Shown: piece by piece, positions 24,301-33,318 of the stretch
How positions within the stretch are numbered: position 1 is the first letter of the stretch
Layout of the letters: each line of letters begins with the position of its first letter
The notes under the pieces: generated by a model
The model's database searches: none
What the model saw: the letters and a program-made list of their open reading frames with translations, nothing else
Told to the model about the DNA's origin: nothing
Position numbers and translations under genes: made by a program
Assembly: GCA_032622095.1 (NCBI GenBank)
Contig: CP136067.1
Location: 137,271,990 to 137,335,989, forward strand
Source: Siphonodentalium dalli
Lineage: Eukaryota > Mollusca > Scaphopoda > Gadilida > Siphonodentaliidae
Length of the DNA: 64,000 bases
Reading direction: 5' to 3'

Positions 24301-24969
24301 GAAGAATCGGTGATTTGTTTTGTTCCACAGGGCGTTGCAGGTATAAAATCTGCTCCTAATGCAGTGGACAGTTCAGCTCCATCTCGTCGGGGTGACGACT
24401 TTCCTGCGAGATTGGAAGCTGGTGGTATTTCTTCTTCCTGTGGTGACGACCGCACTCAAATAGATGAGTTCAGGGAAGTTAGAACTGATGTCGGTGATGA
24501 CAGTAATGTTGATATTTCAGCTACACAGGATTCGACAGGTCAACTTGAACTTCGTTCCACATGTGATAGCAATGATGAGGCTGATGAGAATGATGATGAA
24601 GTTGTTGATTTTGTCCGTGTACCTTTAGCACCTATTGCAGAAGATACTGTTGTTGTTGATGGTAATGTTGATGGTGCGAAAGCGAATGTTTCAGGTGATG
24701 ATGGTGCCTCGAGTAGTAGTCAGAGTGGAGATAGAGAAATAATTTCTCTTTCAGAGTCCATACCAAAACCAGTACCTAGGACATCTAGTAGAACAAAGAA
24801 GCCTCCATCATGGATGGGCGACTATGTATCTAAGAACATCCAGCCCAAACCATGTGGAGAAGATCAATATAAGAATCAGCTTTTGCGTAAGCTGATGAAA
24901 AATCAAATTTGCACCAAGGTAGCCCCAGATGTTCTTCAGTCCATTCTCAGGACTATCTTGGATGAATAA
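21361..24969 (+). CDS. pol: reverse transcriptase, RNase H and integrase of the Ty3/gypsy element
   Basis: 1202 residues from the first ATG; homology begins 23 codons earlier at 21292. Reverse transcriptase: VLDLKSGFHQ with Asp97, and YVDD at 160-163. RNase H: acidic residues at Asp323, Glu364, Asp390 and the NTDADALSR block (431). Integrase: zinc-binding H574, H579, C609, C612; catalytic Asp640, Asp694 and Glu730 with 35 residues between the last two (D,D35E). A GPY/F-like module follows at about 845-906. Residues 907-1202 are acidic, Ser/Asp-rich and unrecognised, with no clear chromodomain. In the integrase core, between Asp640 and Asp694, the strand after GGYQYVLIT runs directly into KYAQAYPT, about five residues shorter than usual, in frame. 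Order RT-RNase H-IN defines Ty3/gypsy. Confidence 0.95.
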   Translation: MYDSTPFKDRPRRLPPSMIDEVRNHLHQLLAAGIIRRSHSPYSSNVVLVRKKGSNDLRMCTDFRILNKRTIPDNYALPRPEDLFDYLAGAKYYSVLDLKSGFHQLEIAEEHKERTAFTVGGLGFYEYNRLAFGLNNSPSSFQRMMEDCLDGLNRKICNIYVDDVIVWSKSVPEMLERLRLVFDRLRECGLKLAPAKCKFFMRRVSYVGHVVSEKGIETDPAKVDKIVNWPVPKNSDQLRSFLGFAGYYRKYCPNFSRIAKPLTDLLPPTNTKKPKNKVKSSFTGKWKWEHEQQSAFDTLKDRLSNPPILGYPDYSRPFEVHTDASLHGLGCVLYQEIEGVKRVIAYGSRGTTAAEKNYPAHKLEFLALKWAVTEKFYDYLYGNYFVVYTDNNPLTYVLTSAKLDATGQRWLSALGSFKFDIVYRPGKFNTDADALSRLDTPSSDIITNDSVQVICNSLQVQQPFVESLCCSTDVLNSVQDDVGHDLDEMNYRDWRRLQERDDVLSVWLSAVRRNSCPKRKYLPPSKLHSAFLRHFSKLRLQRGVLYRESTFNGKTTTQLVLPHSQISFVLKSLHNDIGHPGRDRTVSLVKERFYFPGIDSAVDDWIKHCHRCLRVKTNPNFRAPLVSITTSQPLELVCIDFLTLDCSRGGYQYVLITKYAQAYPTRNMTAKTTADVLFNNFFIHYGYPQRIHSDQGANFESQLISELCQLCSIKKSRTTPYHPMGNGVTERFNRTLISMLGTLNPDQKHDWKSHIGPLVHAYNCTRHETTGFAPFQLMFGREPRLPLDVLFGLNKPDSDQTSYCDYVSDLRQRLSDSYRLASKSMSGAQSSNAKYYNRKLRGAIIHVGDRVLVKTLAFEGRHKLADKYDSEVYTVKSQPNSDIPVFNLEDDNGKQRTLHRNHLLPIGSLPLDFPDDDTALKSPLEQRDADAPIVDPLIPPVRPPEPKVRKRRIPGTGSDTSRDEVRDNHINGLDHIDGSDEESVICFVPQGVAGIKSAPNAVDSSAPSRRGDDFPARLEAGGISSSCGDDRTQIDEFREVRTDVGDDSNVDISATQDSTGQLELRSTCDSNDEADENDDEVVDFVRVPLAPIAEDTVVVDGNVDGAKANVSGDDGASSSSQSGDREIISLSESIPKPVPRTSSRTKKPPSWMGDYVSKNIQPKPCGEDQYKNQLLRKLMKNQICTKVAPDVLQSILRTILDE

Positions 24970-25654
24970 GTTTTTCATTTTCAGTTCACTCATTTATATT
25001 CAGTGATTCCATATTACTGATATGTCAGTGTCAATGATGTGTGTATACATTGGACATAGGCATTGTCCTGTTGTGTTAGTTGTTTTTAAAATTGATTCTT
25101 TTATAAATTATGTATTGATATTATGTATTGTTAGGTATCACTTATCATCTTCGTACGATCAGAGATATTTCCACTTATTCCAGCTGACGATCCAGTGTAG
25201 AGCTACGACTCATATGAGGTACCAGTTTTCAAGGAATTCTATTTTTTTTTTGTTATATACTCTGTGAGGTGATAAATTGTTCCTTTCTATATATGATTAT
25301 GATTTTAACATATTTGTGTTGATTGTTGTGTATTCATGATTGAAGTTCTCAGATAGACCAGCCAATGTGAATCAGTGGTGATTCCATTTCAGCGGTATTG
25401 TGTGATATATTCACGTTGTTTACTGTCTACGCCAGATAGTGAAGAGTCAGTTCAGTAACTGTTGATTAAGTGCAGTTATATAATGCTTATATTTGATTTC
25501 AGTTCTGAAGATAGGTCGGTGTCAAGGTTATCTCTGTGTATGAGAATGTTATAGATGATAATTTTCCATTATCAGTTGCAGAGTTTGAAACCCATGTCTA
25601 TTTGCGACATTTCCTTTCAGTATTGGTTTAAATGACTAGGGAGTCATTTTGTCA
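24970..25654 (+). other. 3' untranslated region of the retrotransposon
   Basis: No env-like frame is present; the longest frame is 81 codons (25022-25267) without transmembrane or signal features that convince. The repeated style TTTTCAG seen in the leader continues. Confidence 0.75.
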
Positions 25655-25667
25655 ACAGAGGGGAGAG
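25655..25667 (+). promoter_or_regulatory. polypurine tract
   Basis: The purine-rich run AGAGGGGAGAG ends directly at the TG of the 3' LTR, the expected site for plus-strand priming. Confidence 0.88.
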
Positions 25668-26453
25668 TGTGACCGTGCTATTTTATATACCAAATCAGTA
25701 TATGCCTTTATTACATGCTACACATGTATACTAACTAAGTTATTAAACCTAACTCACTAATATACATTTTATAGCCGCATTGTAATCATTTCATTCCGCG
25801 TACTTGGTTCATTCCATTTCGCGCTATTCCGTTCTGCACATTCCCCGTTTCCTATGTCTCATTGCTGATCTGTATTTTGCTATTTACTATCTCTATCTAC
25901 GCCCAATCTCTTACCCGCTTAAGTCTTCCTCTGTCTAGTTCAGCGCCCAGTATTAGATCTAACTAAGGTGTTTTAGCCAATCACAGGTAAGCTTATTTAC
26001 CGCGCTTTCTCAGTCCGTATTTCGTCACCAAGGTGTACGCATCGCAATATCGTATAACACTCAGTGTTATCCTAATTTCTTCATGCTCGAAGAATGTTAA
26101 TAAGTTTAAGAAGTAATACTACGTTATGACATCTGACCTATGCTTTCCAAAGGATGGGTCCTTTTTCTCGTTGGACATCTCTCGATTTATGTTGGATGTT
26201 CGATGTTGTGATGTTGCTGTCAAGCTGTCTGTGTAGATGTTATGTGATGTCATCCATATGTGTCTTGTGATGTTGGATTGTGTTCCGTTTGGTATTGCAT
26301 GATGATGAGTATAGAATAAATACATGATGAAGACTTTTAAAGGTAGGCTCAGTTTACTATAGACCCTGCCAGATGATCAAGACTCAGAGCCCCATAAATG
26401 TTTGTGATATAGCGACATGGTTCACTAAAGACCCACCCCTGTGCTCTACCACA
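25668..26453 (+). repeat. 3' LTR
   Basis: 786 bp, differing from the 5' LTR at about three positions (A/C, G/T and A/C). AATAAA is at 26315-26320. It ends ACCACA, followed by TGTTT of the target duplication. Confidence 0.96.
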
Positions 26454-29230
26454 TGTTTAGCGCCGATTTCCACAAGACTGATACATATTCTTCTCCGTGA
26501 TACGAGAAATCTAATCGCGTGGTTTAAATATGCCAAACTGGTGCCATTTGGGTGAGATATATGGGGGCCCTAAATTTGATACGAATTTGTATACTCGCCA
26601 ATGTTCAATAATTTTATATATATTCATCTCCATAATGAGTCTAAGTTTGTGGTTTAATGGTGTCAAATATGGCGCCGCTTGAGTCCTACATAGGGACGGG
26701 CGGGGTCACCACAACTGATAGAAATATGTTTAGTTCCAATTAACATCAAATTCATACACATTCTTCTCAATTGATACGAGGAATCAAATCGTGCGTGTTA
26801 AAAACGTCACATTTGGTGCCTAGATATATGTGCAAATACATGTATATGTCTGTCTGTGTGTGTTTTATATATAACTTCACGGGGTACAATCGAGTTGGCA
26901 CCAAGGCGTTCTAACAGTGGTAACTTTTTACGAGGAAGATAATGGTGAATGTTAAAATATTAGAATAGCTCATGTTAATATTATAGCACAATTGAGTCTG
27001 CCCCATTCAATATAGTTTTCACAAAAAAGTTACCACCCCCACCGCCAAATTTTTTTCCGTTTTCGGCAGTTTTTTCCGACCATTTTTTGACACCCACCCC
27101 CCTTTTAACACTAAAACAGAGATTTGCGGGGGGAAATCCACTGTAAACAGCTGTATATGAATTTCGGTGTATACTATTTCTTTTAAGCTGAGAATAATTA
27201 GCCAGTATATAGCACAATGAACAGAGGAACACCTGGACATTTCATTGAAACATCTGTATCTTCATGAAGATATGATAACCAGGTGTCCTCATAATCTTTG
27301 TCAAACCCATTAGATTGATTGATACATCTCTATGTAAAACCTCTATGTAAAGTGACGCCATTGTTGTCAGGGGCAGAAAATGGGGAGGGGCAAAAAAAAA
27401 AATTGTCGCCGATTGCCACCAAACTTATATATAATCATCCCCATAATATGAGGAATCTAATGGTGTGGTTTAAATATGTCAACAGTCGCGCCGTTCGCTA
27501 ACAATATGTTTAGCGCTGATTTCCACCTGATTGATACATATTATTCTCCGTGATACGAATAATCTAATTGTGTGGTTTAAATGCGCCAAAGTGGTGCCTT
27601 TTGGGTGAGAGATATGCAATGGTGGCCCTAAATTTGATACGAATTTGTATACTCGCCAATTTTCATAAATATTATATATATTCATCTCTATAATGAGTCT
27701 AAGTGTGTGGTTTAATTATGTCAAAAGTGGCGCCGCTTGAATCCGAAATAGGGACGGGAGGGTCACCAAAAACTTATAAAAATATGTTTAGTGCCAATTA
27801 CCATCAAACGCATACACATTCTTCTCAAATGATACAATGAATCAAATATTTGCGAATATCTGTCTGTGTTCTATATATAACTTTAAGGGTACAATCGAGA
27901 ATTTTCATAAATTTTATATATATTCATCTCTATAATGATTCTAAGTGTGTGGTTTAATTATGTCAAAAGTGGCGCCCTTTGAATCCGAAATAGGGACGGG
28001 AGGGTGGGGGTCACCAAACACTTATAAAAATATGTTTAGTGCCAATTACCATCAAACTCATGCACGTTCTTCTCAAATGATACAATGAATCAAATATTTG
28101 CGAATATCTGTCTGTGTTCTATATTATAAGGATTAACTGTCATGTGGACTGTTTTTATGGAGATGTAACGGTGAGGTAAGTGGACATAACTTGTGTAAAA
28201 CCCGAAGGGTTTTACATACAAGTTATGTCCACTTACCTCACCGTTACATCTCCATAAAAATAGTCCACATGACAGTTAATCCTTATATTTATATACATTT
28301 AGCGAAAAGGCCACTTTTGTAAATATATTTAAATCGAAAAGTGTATCGTGACAAGATCAGCCCAAAATACCCAATAGCACCCTTGGCAAAAGTTAATAGG
28401 AACAATTTCTCTTCATGTTGAAACCCGATGATGTATTAATTAAGTCAATCCTGCGCGAGTCAAAATGCGCCCAAAGCATTACGCGTTCGTCTTTCCAAAC
28501 CTAATGACGTATCGATGGTGTTATTAGCTTGGTGTTATGAGGCGTTGCGCATTCACCGAGAAATAACTGCAACTAGCCACGTGGGCGCCGACCAATCAGA
28601 ATGCTGGATTTAGTGATGACAACACTTAGTGTGTAAATATATAACTTTAAGGGTACAATCGAGATGGCACCAAGGCGGTCTAACAGGGTAACCTTTTAAG
28701 AGTAAGATATTAATGATGCGGGTTAAAATTTTCTAAAGTGACGTTGTTGGTGTCAGGGGAGGGGCTATTTTAGCACAGATTTCGACCAAATTGATATATT
28801 ATTCTTCTCCGTGATACGAGGAATATAAACGTGTGATTTAAAGACGCAAAATTGGTGCCGTTTGAGTGAGAGATGGGGGGGGGTAATAACTATGATAAGA
28901 ATTTGTTTAGTTGCCGATTACCACCAAACGTATATATAATCATCTCCATTATATAATGCATACATGAGTCTAACAGACGTGGTTTAAATATGACAAAAGT
29001 GGCGCGGTTCAAGTCATGCATGAGGGGAGTTGCACCAAAGTTAATACAAATATATTTAGCACTGATTCCACCAAATTCATGCACGTTCTTCTCTAATGAT
29101 ATGATGAATTAAATCACATTTGGGGTCGTTTGGGTCATGGATGGCGAGAGGAGATTCACTAGCATTTATAAGATTGTTCAATTCGCCGATATCCAACAAA
29201 GTTATATATAGTCATCTCCCAGGCCATCTC
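26454..29230 (+). repeat. continuation of the ~140-bp repeat array, with internal insertions
   Basis: Units with GCGCCGATTTCCAC, CTCCATAATGAGTCTAA and GTGGTTTAA resume directly after the retrotransposon. Several sub-blocks contain the TTTGCGAATATCTGTCTGTG block followed by TCTATATATAACTTTAAGGG (about 26820, 27845, 28095), like the Helitron-type ends at 15190-15290. At about 28120-28636 this block is interrupted by a ~515-bp insertion that includes the palindrome; the uninterrupted version is at about 27868. Confidence 0.75.
28126..28286. repeat. long palindrome (~78-bp arms)
   Basis: The left arm starts ATAAGGATTAACTGTCATG and the right arm ends CATGACAGTTAATCCTTAT. The centre is AAAACCCGAAGGGTTTT at about 28205. 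Only one or two differences and a small indel separate the arms, so it would form a near-perfect hairpin. Confidence 0.95.
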
Positions 29231-30281
29231 CATGTCATTCTAAGGAGTTTTTGGCATTCCAATTCACAATCTCGACAAAATTTAATAATGACCGAATTAA
29301 GTCTCTTGAACAATTATATCTTCTCAACTGTCATATTATATGGGAATGGAAATCATGGTATTCCTATAATGATCTAGCAACACAGATACATAGAAGAAAG
29401 CAATAACAGTATATTTATATCAATCTATTTAAGAGATACATATATTCATTCAAACTGAGGGACCTTGAATCGTCAGAGGATTGCATATTAGAATGGCTCA
29501 TGTATATATTATAACACGATTGAGTCTGTCCCATTCAATATAGTTTCCACCAAAAAAGTTACAATTGCCAAAAGATATGGAAATGTAGAGCAGGCCTGTT
29601 CAAAAATAGTGGTCACAGTGTGCAGTCAAATATGGTTACTTCTGAGATAAAGGACAACAAAGTCCGTTGCACATGACTTTCCAGGATCCTTCAATATTGA
29701 CATCTGACAAGGGTATATCTGCCCGATACAGAGAATTTCTTTCATTTTCTAGAACAGACTCACCGCCTAACATAAACAACTCAAAATATCGCTGTGTCGG
29801 GCACATGTAGCTGCTATACAAGCATAACATCAATTCTTTTAATCTGAAAATGATCAGCCAGTATATAGCACCAGAACAGATGAGCACCTGCCCATATCTT
29901 TAAAACATCTGAATCTTCATGAAGATATGATAAACTAGATTGATTGATTGATACATCTCTATGTAAAACACAATTGTCGTCTTTTATTTTTTCGATCTAA
30001 TGTGTTTATGATGTTCATGTTTCGTGCTATAACGTCTAAAGTATACGCTGTTGTAAATAAATAAATACTTCTTTATTGGTGGGACGGATTAAACGCGATA
30101 AACAAAGTGATAATCGCTCCGACCTGACAAGGTGAGCCACTACTTATATTCCAGGTGTAAGAATCATGTTTTGTGATGGCATTTGGATATACAATTTATG
30201 AGAATACGTGTAACACTTTGAGAGCAAGAGTATTCTCTATTCCCACCAAATATCCACAGAAGGTTTCACATCACTTCAACC

Positions 30282-30375
30282 TGTGCAACGCCGGGTAACC
30301 CTGCTAGTCCACAATATATGCAGAGGGTTTTCACATCACTTTAACCTGGGCAACGCCGGGTAACCCTGCTAGTAT
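30282..30375 (+). repeat. tandem pair ending CCGGGTAACCCTGCTAGT
   Basis: Two copies of a ~70-bp unit containing TTTCACATCACTT, CAACCTG and GCAACGCCGGGTAACCC, each ending GCTAGT. The CTAG followed by T after a small GGG/CCC stem resembles a Helitron terminus, but the hairpin overlaps the CTAG, so the assignment is tentative. Confidence 0.55.
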
Positions 30376-30667
30376 ATTTATATATCAGAACCTGCCTCGC
30401 ACATCATGCAAAGACTAGACTATTGGGATAAAAGGTTCTTATTCCGTGATACCACAGACATATCGGGAAAATGAACAAGTTAAACAGACCTATACCACAA
30501 ACTATAGGTATACCTCTCACCATAGATATTAAGCTTACATGCCCCCATGTTGATATGGCAAACGTCTCGCACAAAATGTGCGCAAATTGCCCACATGGGC
30601 CGACCCTAACGCACAAAGGTGTTTGGGTGTTTCTGCAGGGGCCGCAGGCTCGTCCAACGCTGAATAA

Positions 30668-30696
30668 AGGCTCATTTCCCGAGCCTGTTCAGCTAG
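30668..30696 (+). mobile_element. Helitron-type 3' terminus
   Basis: A hairpin AGGCTC...GAGCCT (30668-30686) is followed by GTTCAG and CTAG (30693-30696), then T. This is the canonical Helitron 3' end arrangement. The 5' end was not found; it would have to start with TC after an A upstream, possibly near 30383. Confidence 0.5.
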
Positions 30697-30817
30697 TATG
30701 ATATAAAGTCACATCACCATCACATTTTGTTAATAATTTATTATTGGAAGCAGCAAAATTATATGTCAATGCAGACATTTACATTGGTTTTCTGAGAACA
30801 TACAATTTCAAATTCAG

Positions 30818-31065
30818 ACAGCAGGTATTGGATCGACGGATCGGATGAGCTGATGGAAGGTCGGTGGAAGTTCACGGATGGTTCATCAGTGGATTTTTTC
30901 AGATGGTGTACCCCTCATGCTAACGAAGTGAATACAAAAGAAAGCCAAGACTGCATGGAGCTGTATCATAAGACTTATGATAAGTGTAATAGTGATTTCA
31001 TAATGAATGACATGAGCTGCAGTTATGGAGAAGGATATGTACGATTCATCTGCCAGCGTGACTGA
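30818..31065 (+). CDS. C-type lectin-like domain exon, C-terminal half and stop (last exon)
   Basis: Acceptor AAATTCAG ends at 30817. Splicing A11600 to 30818 gives codon AAC, then SRYWIDGSDELMEGRWKFTD, the family's YWIG..D...EG.W.W.DG block. Later residues include QDC, FIMNDMSC and VRFICQRD, then TGA at 31063-31065. The WND motif is changed to MND and the EPN/QPD sugar-specificity position reads HAN (within RWCTPHANEV), so classic calcium-dependent sugar binding is doubtful. The four canonical domain cysteines can be assigned, plus extra ones at RWC and DKC. The whole CTLD is ~132 residues, a normal size. No transmembrane segment follows, so the protein is secreted unless anchored by its missing N-terminus. 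Confidence 0.92.
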
Positions 31066-31148
31066 TAATTAGTCCACATGCAGTCTTCTGACTTCAGATG
31101 AGAACGTTGTTATTACATGTATGGATAACACACTGAGAAAAGAATACC

Positions 31149-31154
31149 AATAAA
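31149..31154 (+). terminator. polyadenylation signal of the EGF/lectin gene
   Basis: AATAAA lies 84 bp after the stop codon. A second AATAAA is at 31316-31321. The first is the better placed; use of either is inferred. Confidence 0.65.
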
Positions 31155-32080
31155 TGTGCAATCAGATGTGTTTCGCATCCAATATTTCTTTGTGTATAAA
31201 TGCAATCGAGAGGGGAGAGTGGGTACCCATAAGTGAGTCAACACTTGTCCTCCTATCCCATTGTCTGTATAAACAAATGTATGTGTCATATATCATGTGT
31301 TATATAAATTAGACAAATAAATATGTTTAAACAAAAAAACAAAAAACAAAAACAAAAACAAAACCAAAAAAATGCAATGGATTTTAATGCTCACCGTTGT
31401 TACACATTCAATCATTTCACGTTTCAAATGCGATCGGTGTTGTTTCGCAAAACTATCAATACGCAGTGTAGAGTCATACCGATGGTTCTATACATTGACA
31501 GACGATATTAAATTAAACTGTACCAACCACATCATATGGTCCACATGATTCTAATTTTAGTAAGGTCTATGAATCAACATTATTTTTAACTCAGTAACTT
31601 GTTTGCATCGACGTATATGAAGGAGAGAGTGTAATATTCCATTTATAATGTCTGTAATCATTTCTATTTAATTTTGTTCAATATAAACTGTTTTTTAAAT
31701 TGTATAGTTCGTACAATATTTTCAAAACGAATCTTCAGTTTGTTTTCGGTAGACAAAGTATTGTTTTGATCCAGATGACGTTAATGTGCAAATGGCAACA
31801 ATTACTCGTGAAGAAAAACAAAAGAAAACAAATTGGCTCAGTTAGAAGCAGGGCAATTAGTGAAGAGAATTTGACCGCCATAAAACTAAAGAGGCAACAA
31901 AATTCGCTATGGACATTCTGAAATTTTTCTGCGATAAAAAGAATATACATGGAGTATTAACGAAATTCCACTGTATGTAGATGGACTATTTCTGAGTTCT
32001 TTGTGAATATCATAAATAAGTACGGAGATAATTATTCAAGAAGCCTGCTTGTAATTCGGCAGGGAATTAATAGGTGCCTA
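31155..32080. other. intergenic, nothing recognised
   Basis: AT-rich, with an AAAAACAAAA-rich stretch at about 31330-31370. The frames of 60-73 codons have no recognisable motif. Confidence 0.5.
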
Positions 32081-32082
32081 AA

Positions 32083-32187
32083 TGCACAGGTCCCCAGGCA
32101 AAAATTGACCCCACCCAATAGTACTTAATCCTATAGGATTAAGTACTATTGGGGATGGGGTCAATTTTTGTTCTGGGGACCTGCATG
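32083..32187. repeat. palindrome (~50-bp arms)
   Basis: Reads TGCACAGGTCCCC inward to TACTTAATCCTATAGGATTA at the centre and back out to GGGGACCTGCA. There are few mismatches, with almost no loop. Confidence 0.93.
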
Positions 32188-32189
32188 TG

Positions 32190-32958
32190 CCTAAATGAGG
32201 TAAAGAGAACTGATATGTTGACAAATCCAATGTTCACCAAAGCAGCACAGCATTCAAGGTTATGTTAAATAAAATGTCGTTCTGTCTGGAAAGGAAAAGG
32301 GAACAATATGGCTCCCGGCTCCCGTTACATCTGGTACATGTAGACGCAACTCTACGTCATTAACCCCCAAGTACACAATTATAGGACTCGTAAAAAAAAA
32401 TTATAATCATGAGAGCTCGTTATTCTTCTGTGTGTATAGCAGAAATTCTCTGTGAACTATAACCAACTAATGTCGATGCTAGATGTGATGATCCGAATAG
32501 AATGTTCGTTAGAAGAGTTACATCTTGACAAACAAACAACTATCAAGGCGATGCTGTCATCAGTGGAAAATGTTCGGGTGTTAGGATGTATACCATGTTA
32601 AACCCTCATATACTGTCCAGTCATTTGAAACATATTTGAAAAGGAACAATTACTGTGAACTATTTCAACACGCAAATGATTCTTGATAGTGATGAGAGAT
32701 GGTACAAAATGAGCTTATGAGAAAATACAAAAAGACCGACCCCTGGTTTATACATTAAACCAAAGTTTCAATCTTTATAATTATAACATCCAGACTTGAA
32801 GGGTGATTAACAATGCATTAACACATCTATACACTTAGAACAATGTGTCGGTCCAATTATAAACAAGTGCACGCATCGAAAAAAATTATATATCGACTTC
32901 TAATAAATAAACAGTATTTATTAGCTAACCAACTAATAACTATATTGTATAATATGTA
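32190..32958. other. intergenic, nothing recognised
   Basis: AT-rich sequence without coding-like frames, RNA genes or repeats that I could identify. Confidence 0.5.
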
Positions 32959-32962
32959 TTAA

Positions 32963-33314
32963 ATGGGCACTGTACACTAAATCCGGCCAGTAATGAGACC
33001 ATCTCCTTTTATACTCAACAGAATATATGCGACAAATGAATGAATTCGAGCCATCGATTAGTGCAAAATACACTCGTGTGCTCTAAGAATGAGGCAAACA
33101 ACATGGTAATTATAATGAAAATTATTTTTTATGACTGAAGTCATAAAATCATTTTAATTATATTACCATGTTGTTTGCATCGTTGATAGAAAACACGAGT
33201 GTATTTTTGCACTAATCCATAGCCCAAATTCATTCATTTGTCGCATATATTCTGTTGAGTATAAAAGGAGATAATTGGTCTCATAAATGACCGAATTTAG
33301 TGTACAGTGCCCCT
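32963..33314. mobile_element. TTAA-flanked foldback MITE, family C
   Basis: Flanked by TTAA at 32959-32962 and 33315-33318. The ends are ATGGGCACTGTACACTAAAT and the complement of ATTTAGTGTACAGTGCCCCT. Pairing continues almost to the centre near 33128 (TATGACTGAAGTCATA), so nearly the whole 352 bp folds back. A right-arm fragment of the same family is at about 39805-39910. Confidence 0.9.
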
Positions 33315-33318
33315 TTAA

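Larger units (their letters stand above)
16920..26453 (+). mobile_element. Ty3/gypsy LTR retrotransposon, nearly full length
   Basis: A 9.5-kb element with two 786-bp LTRs, a primer-binding-site candidate, a 2.2-kb leader, a gag/protease frame, a pol frame (RT, RNase H, integrase in that order) and a purine-rich tract before the 3' LTR. Domain order places it in Ty3/gypsy (Metaviridae); no env frame is seen. LTRs differ at about three positions (near 17039, 17426 and 17691), so the insertion is young. Target duplication is ATGTT (ambiguous by one base), and the repaired site AACAATATGTTTAGCG occurs unbroken at about 27499 in a sister repeat unit. One in-frame TAA separates the two frames, and the integrase core looks shortened, so this copy may be inactive. 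Confidence 0.95.
11601..30817 (+). other. 19.2-kb intron splitting the lectin domain
   Basis: Begins GTGAGT and ends AAATTCAG. It contains a foldback repeat, a large inverted array of ~140-bp repeats, the Ty3/gypsy element, a long palindrome and a Helitron terminus. The parts 11605-12370, 12660-13260 and 29240-30230 show no gene; a 110-codon minus-strand frame at 11968-12300 is considered chance. Confidence 0.75.

Noticed and set aside
23991-24455. 154-codon minus-strand frame over the pol tail
   Set aside because: Antisense shadow of the pol frame.
30825-30852. Alternative acceptor GCAG at 30824 for the last exon
   Set aside because: With the phase of the previous exon it runs into an early TGA, while the acceptor at 30817 keeps the domain open.
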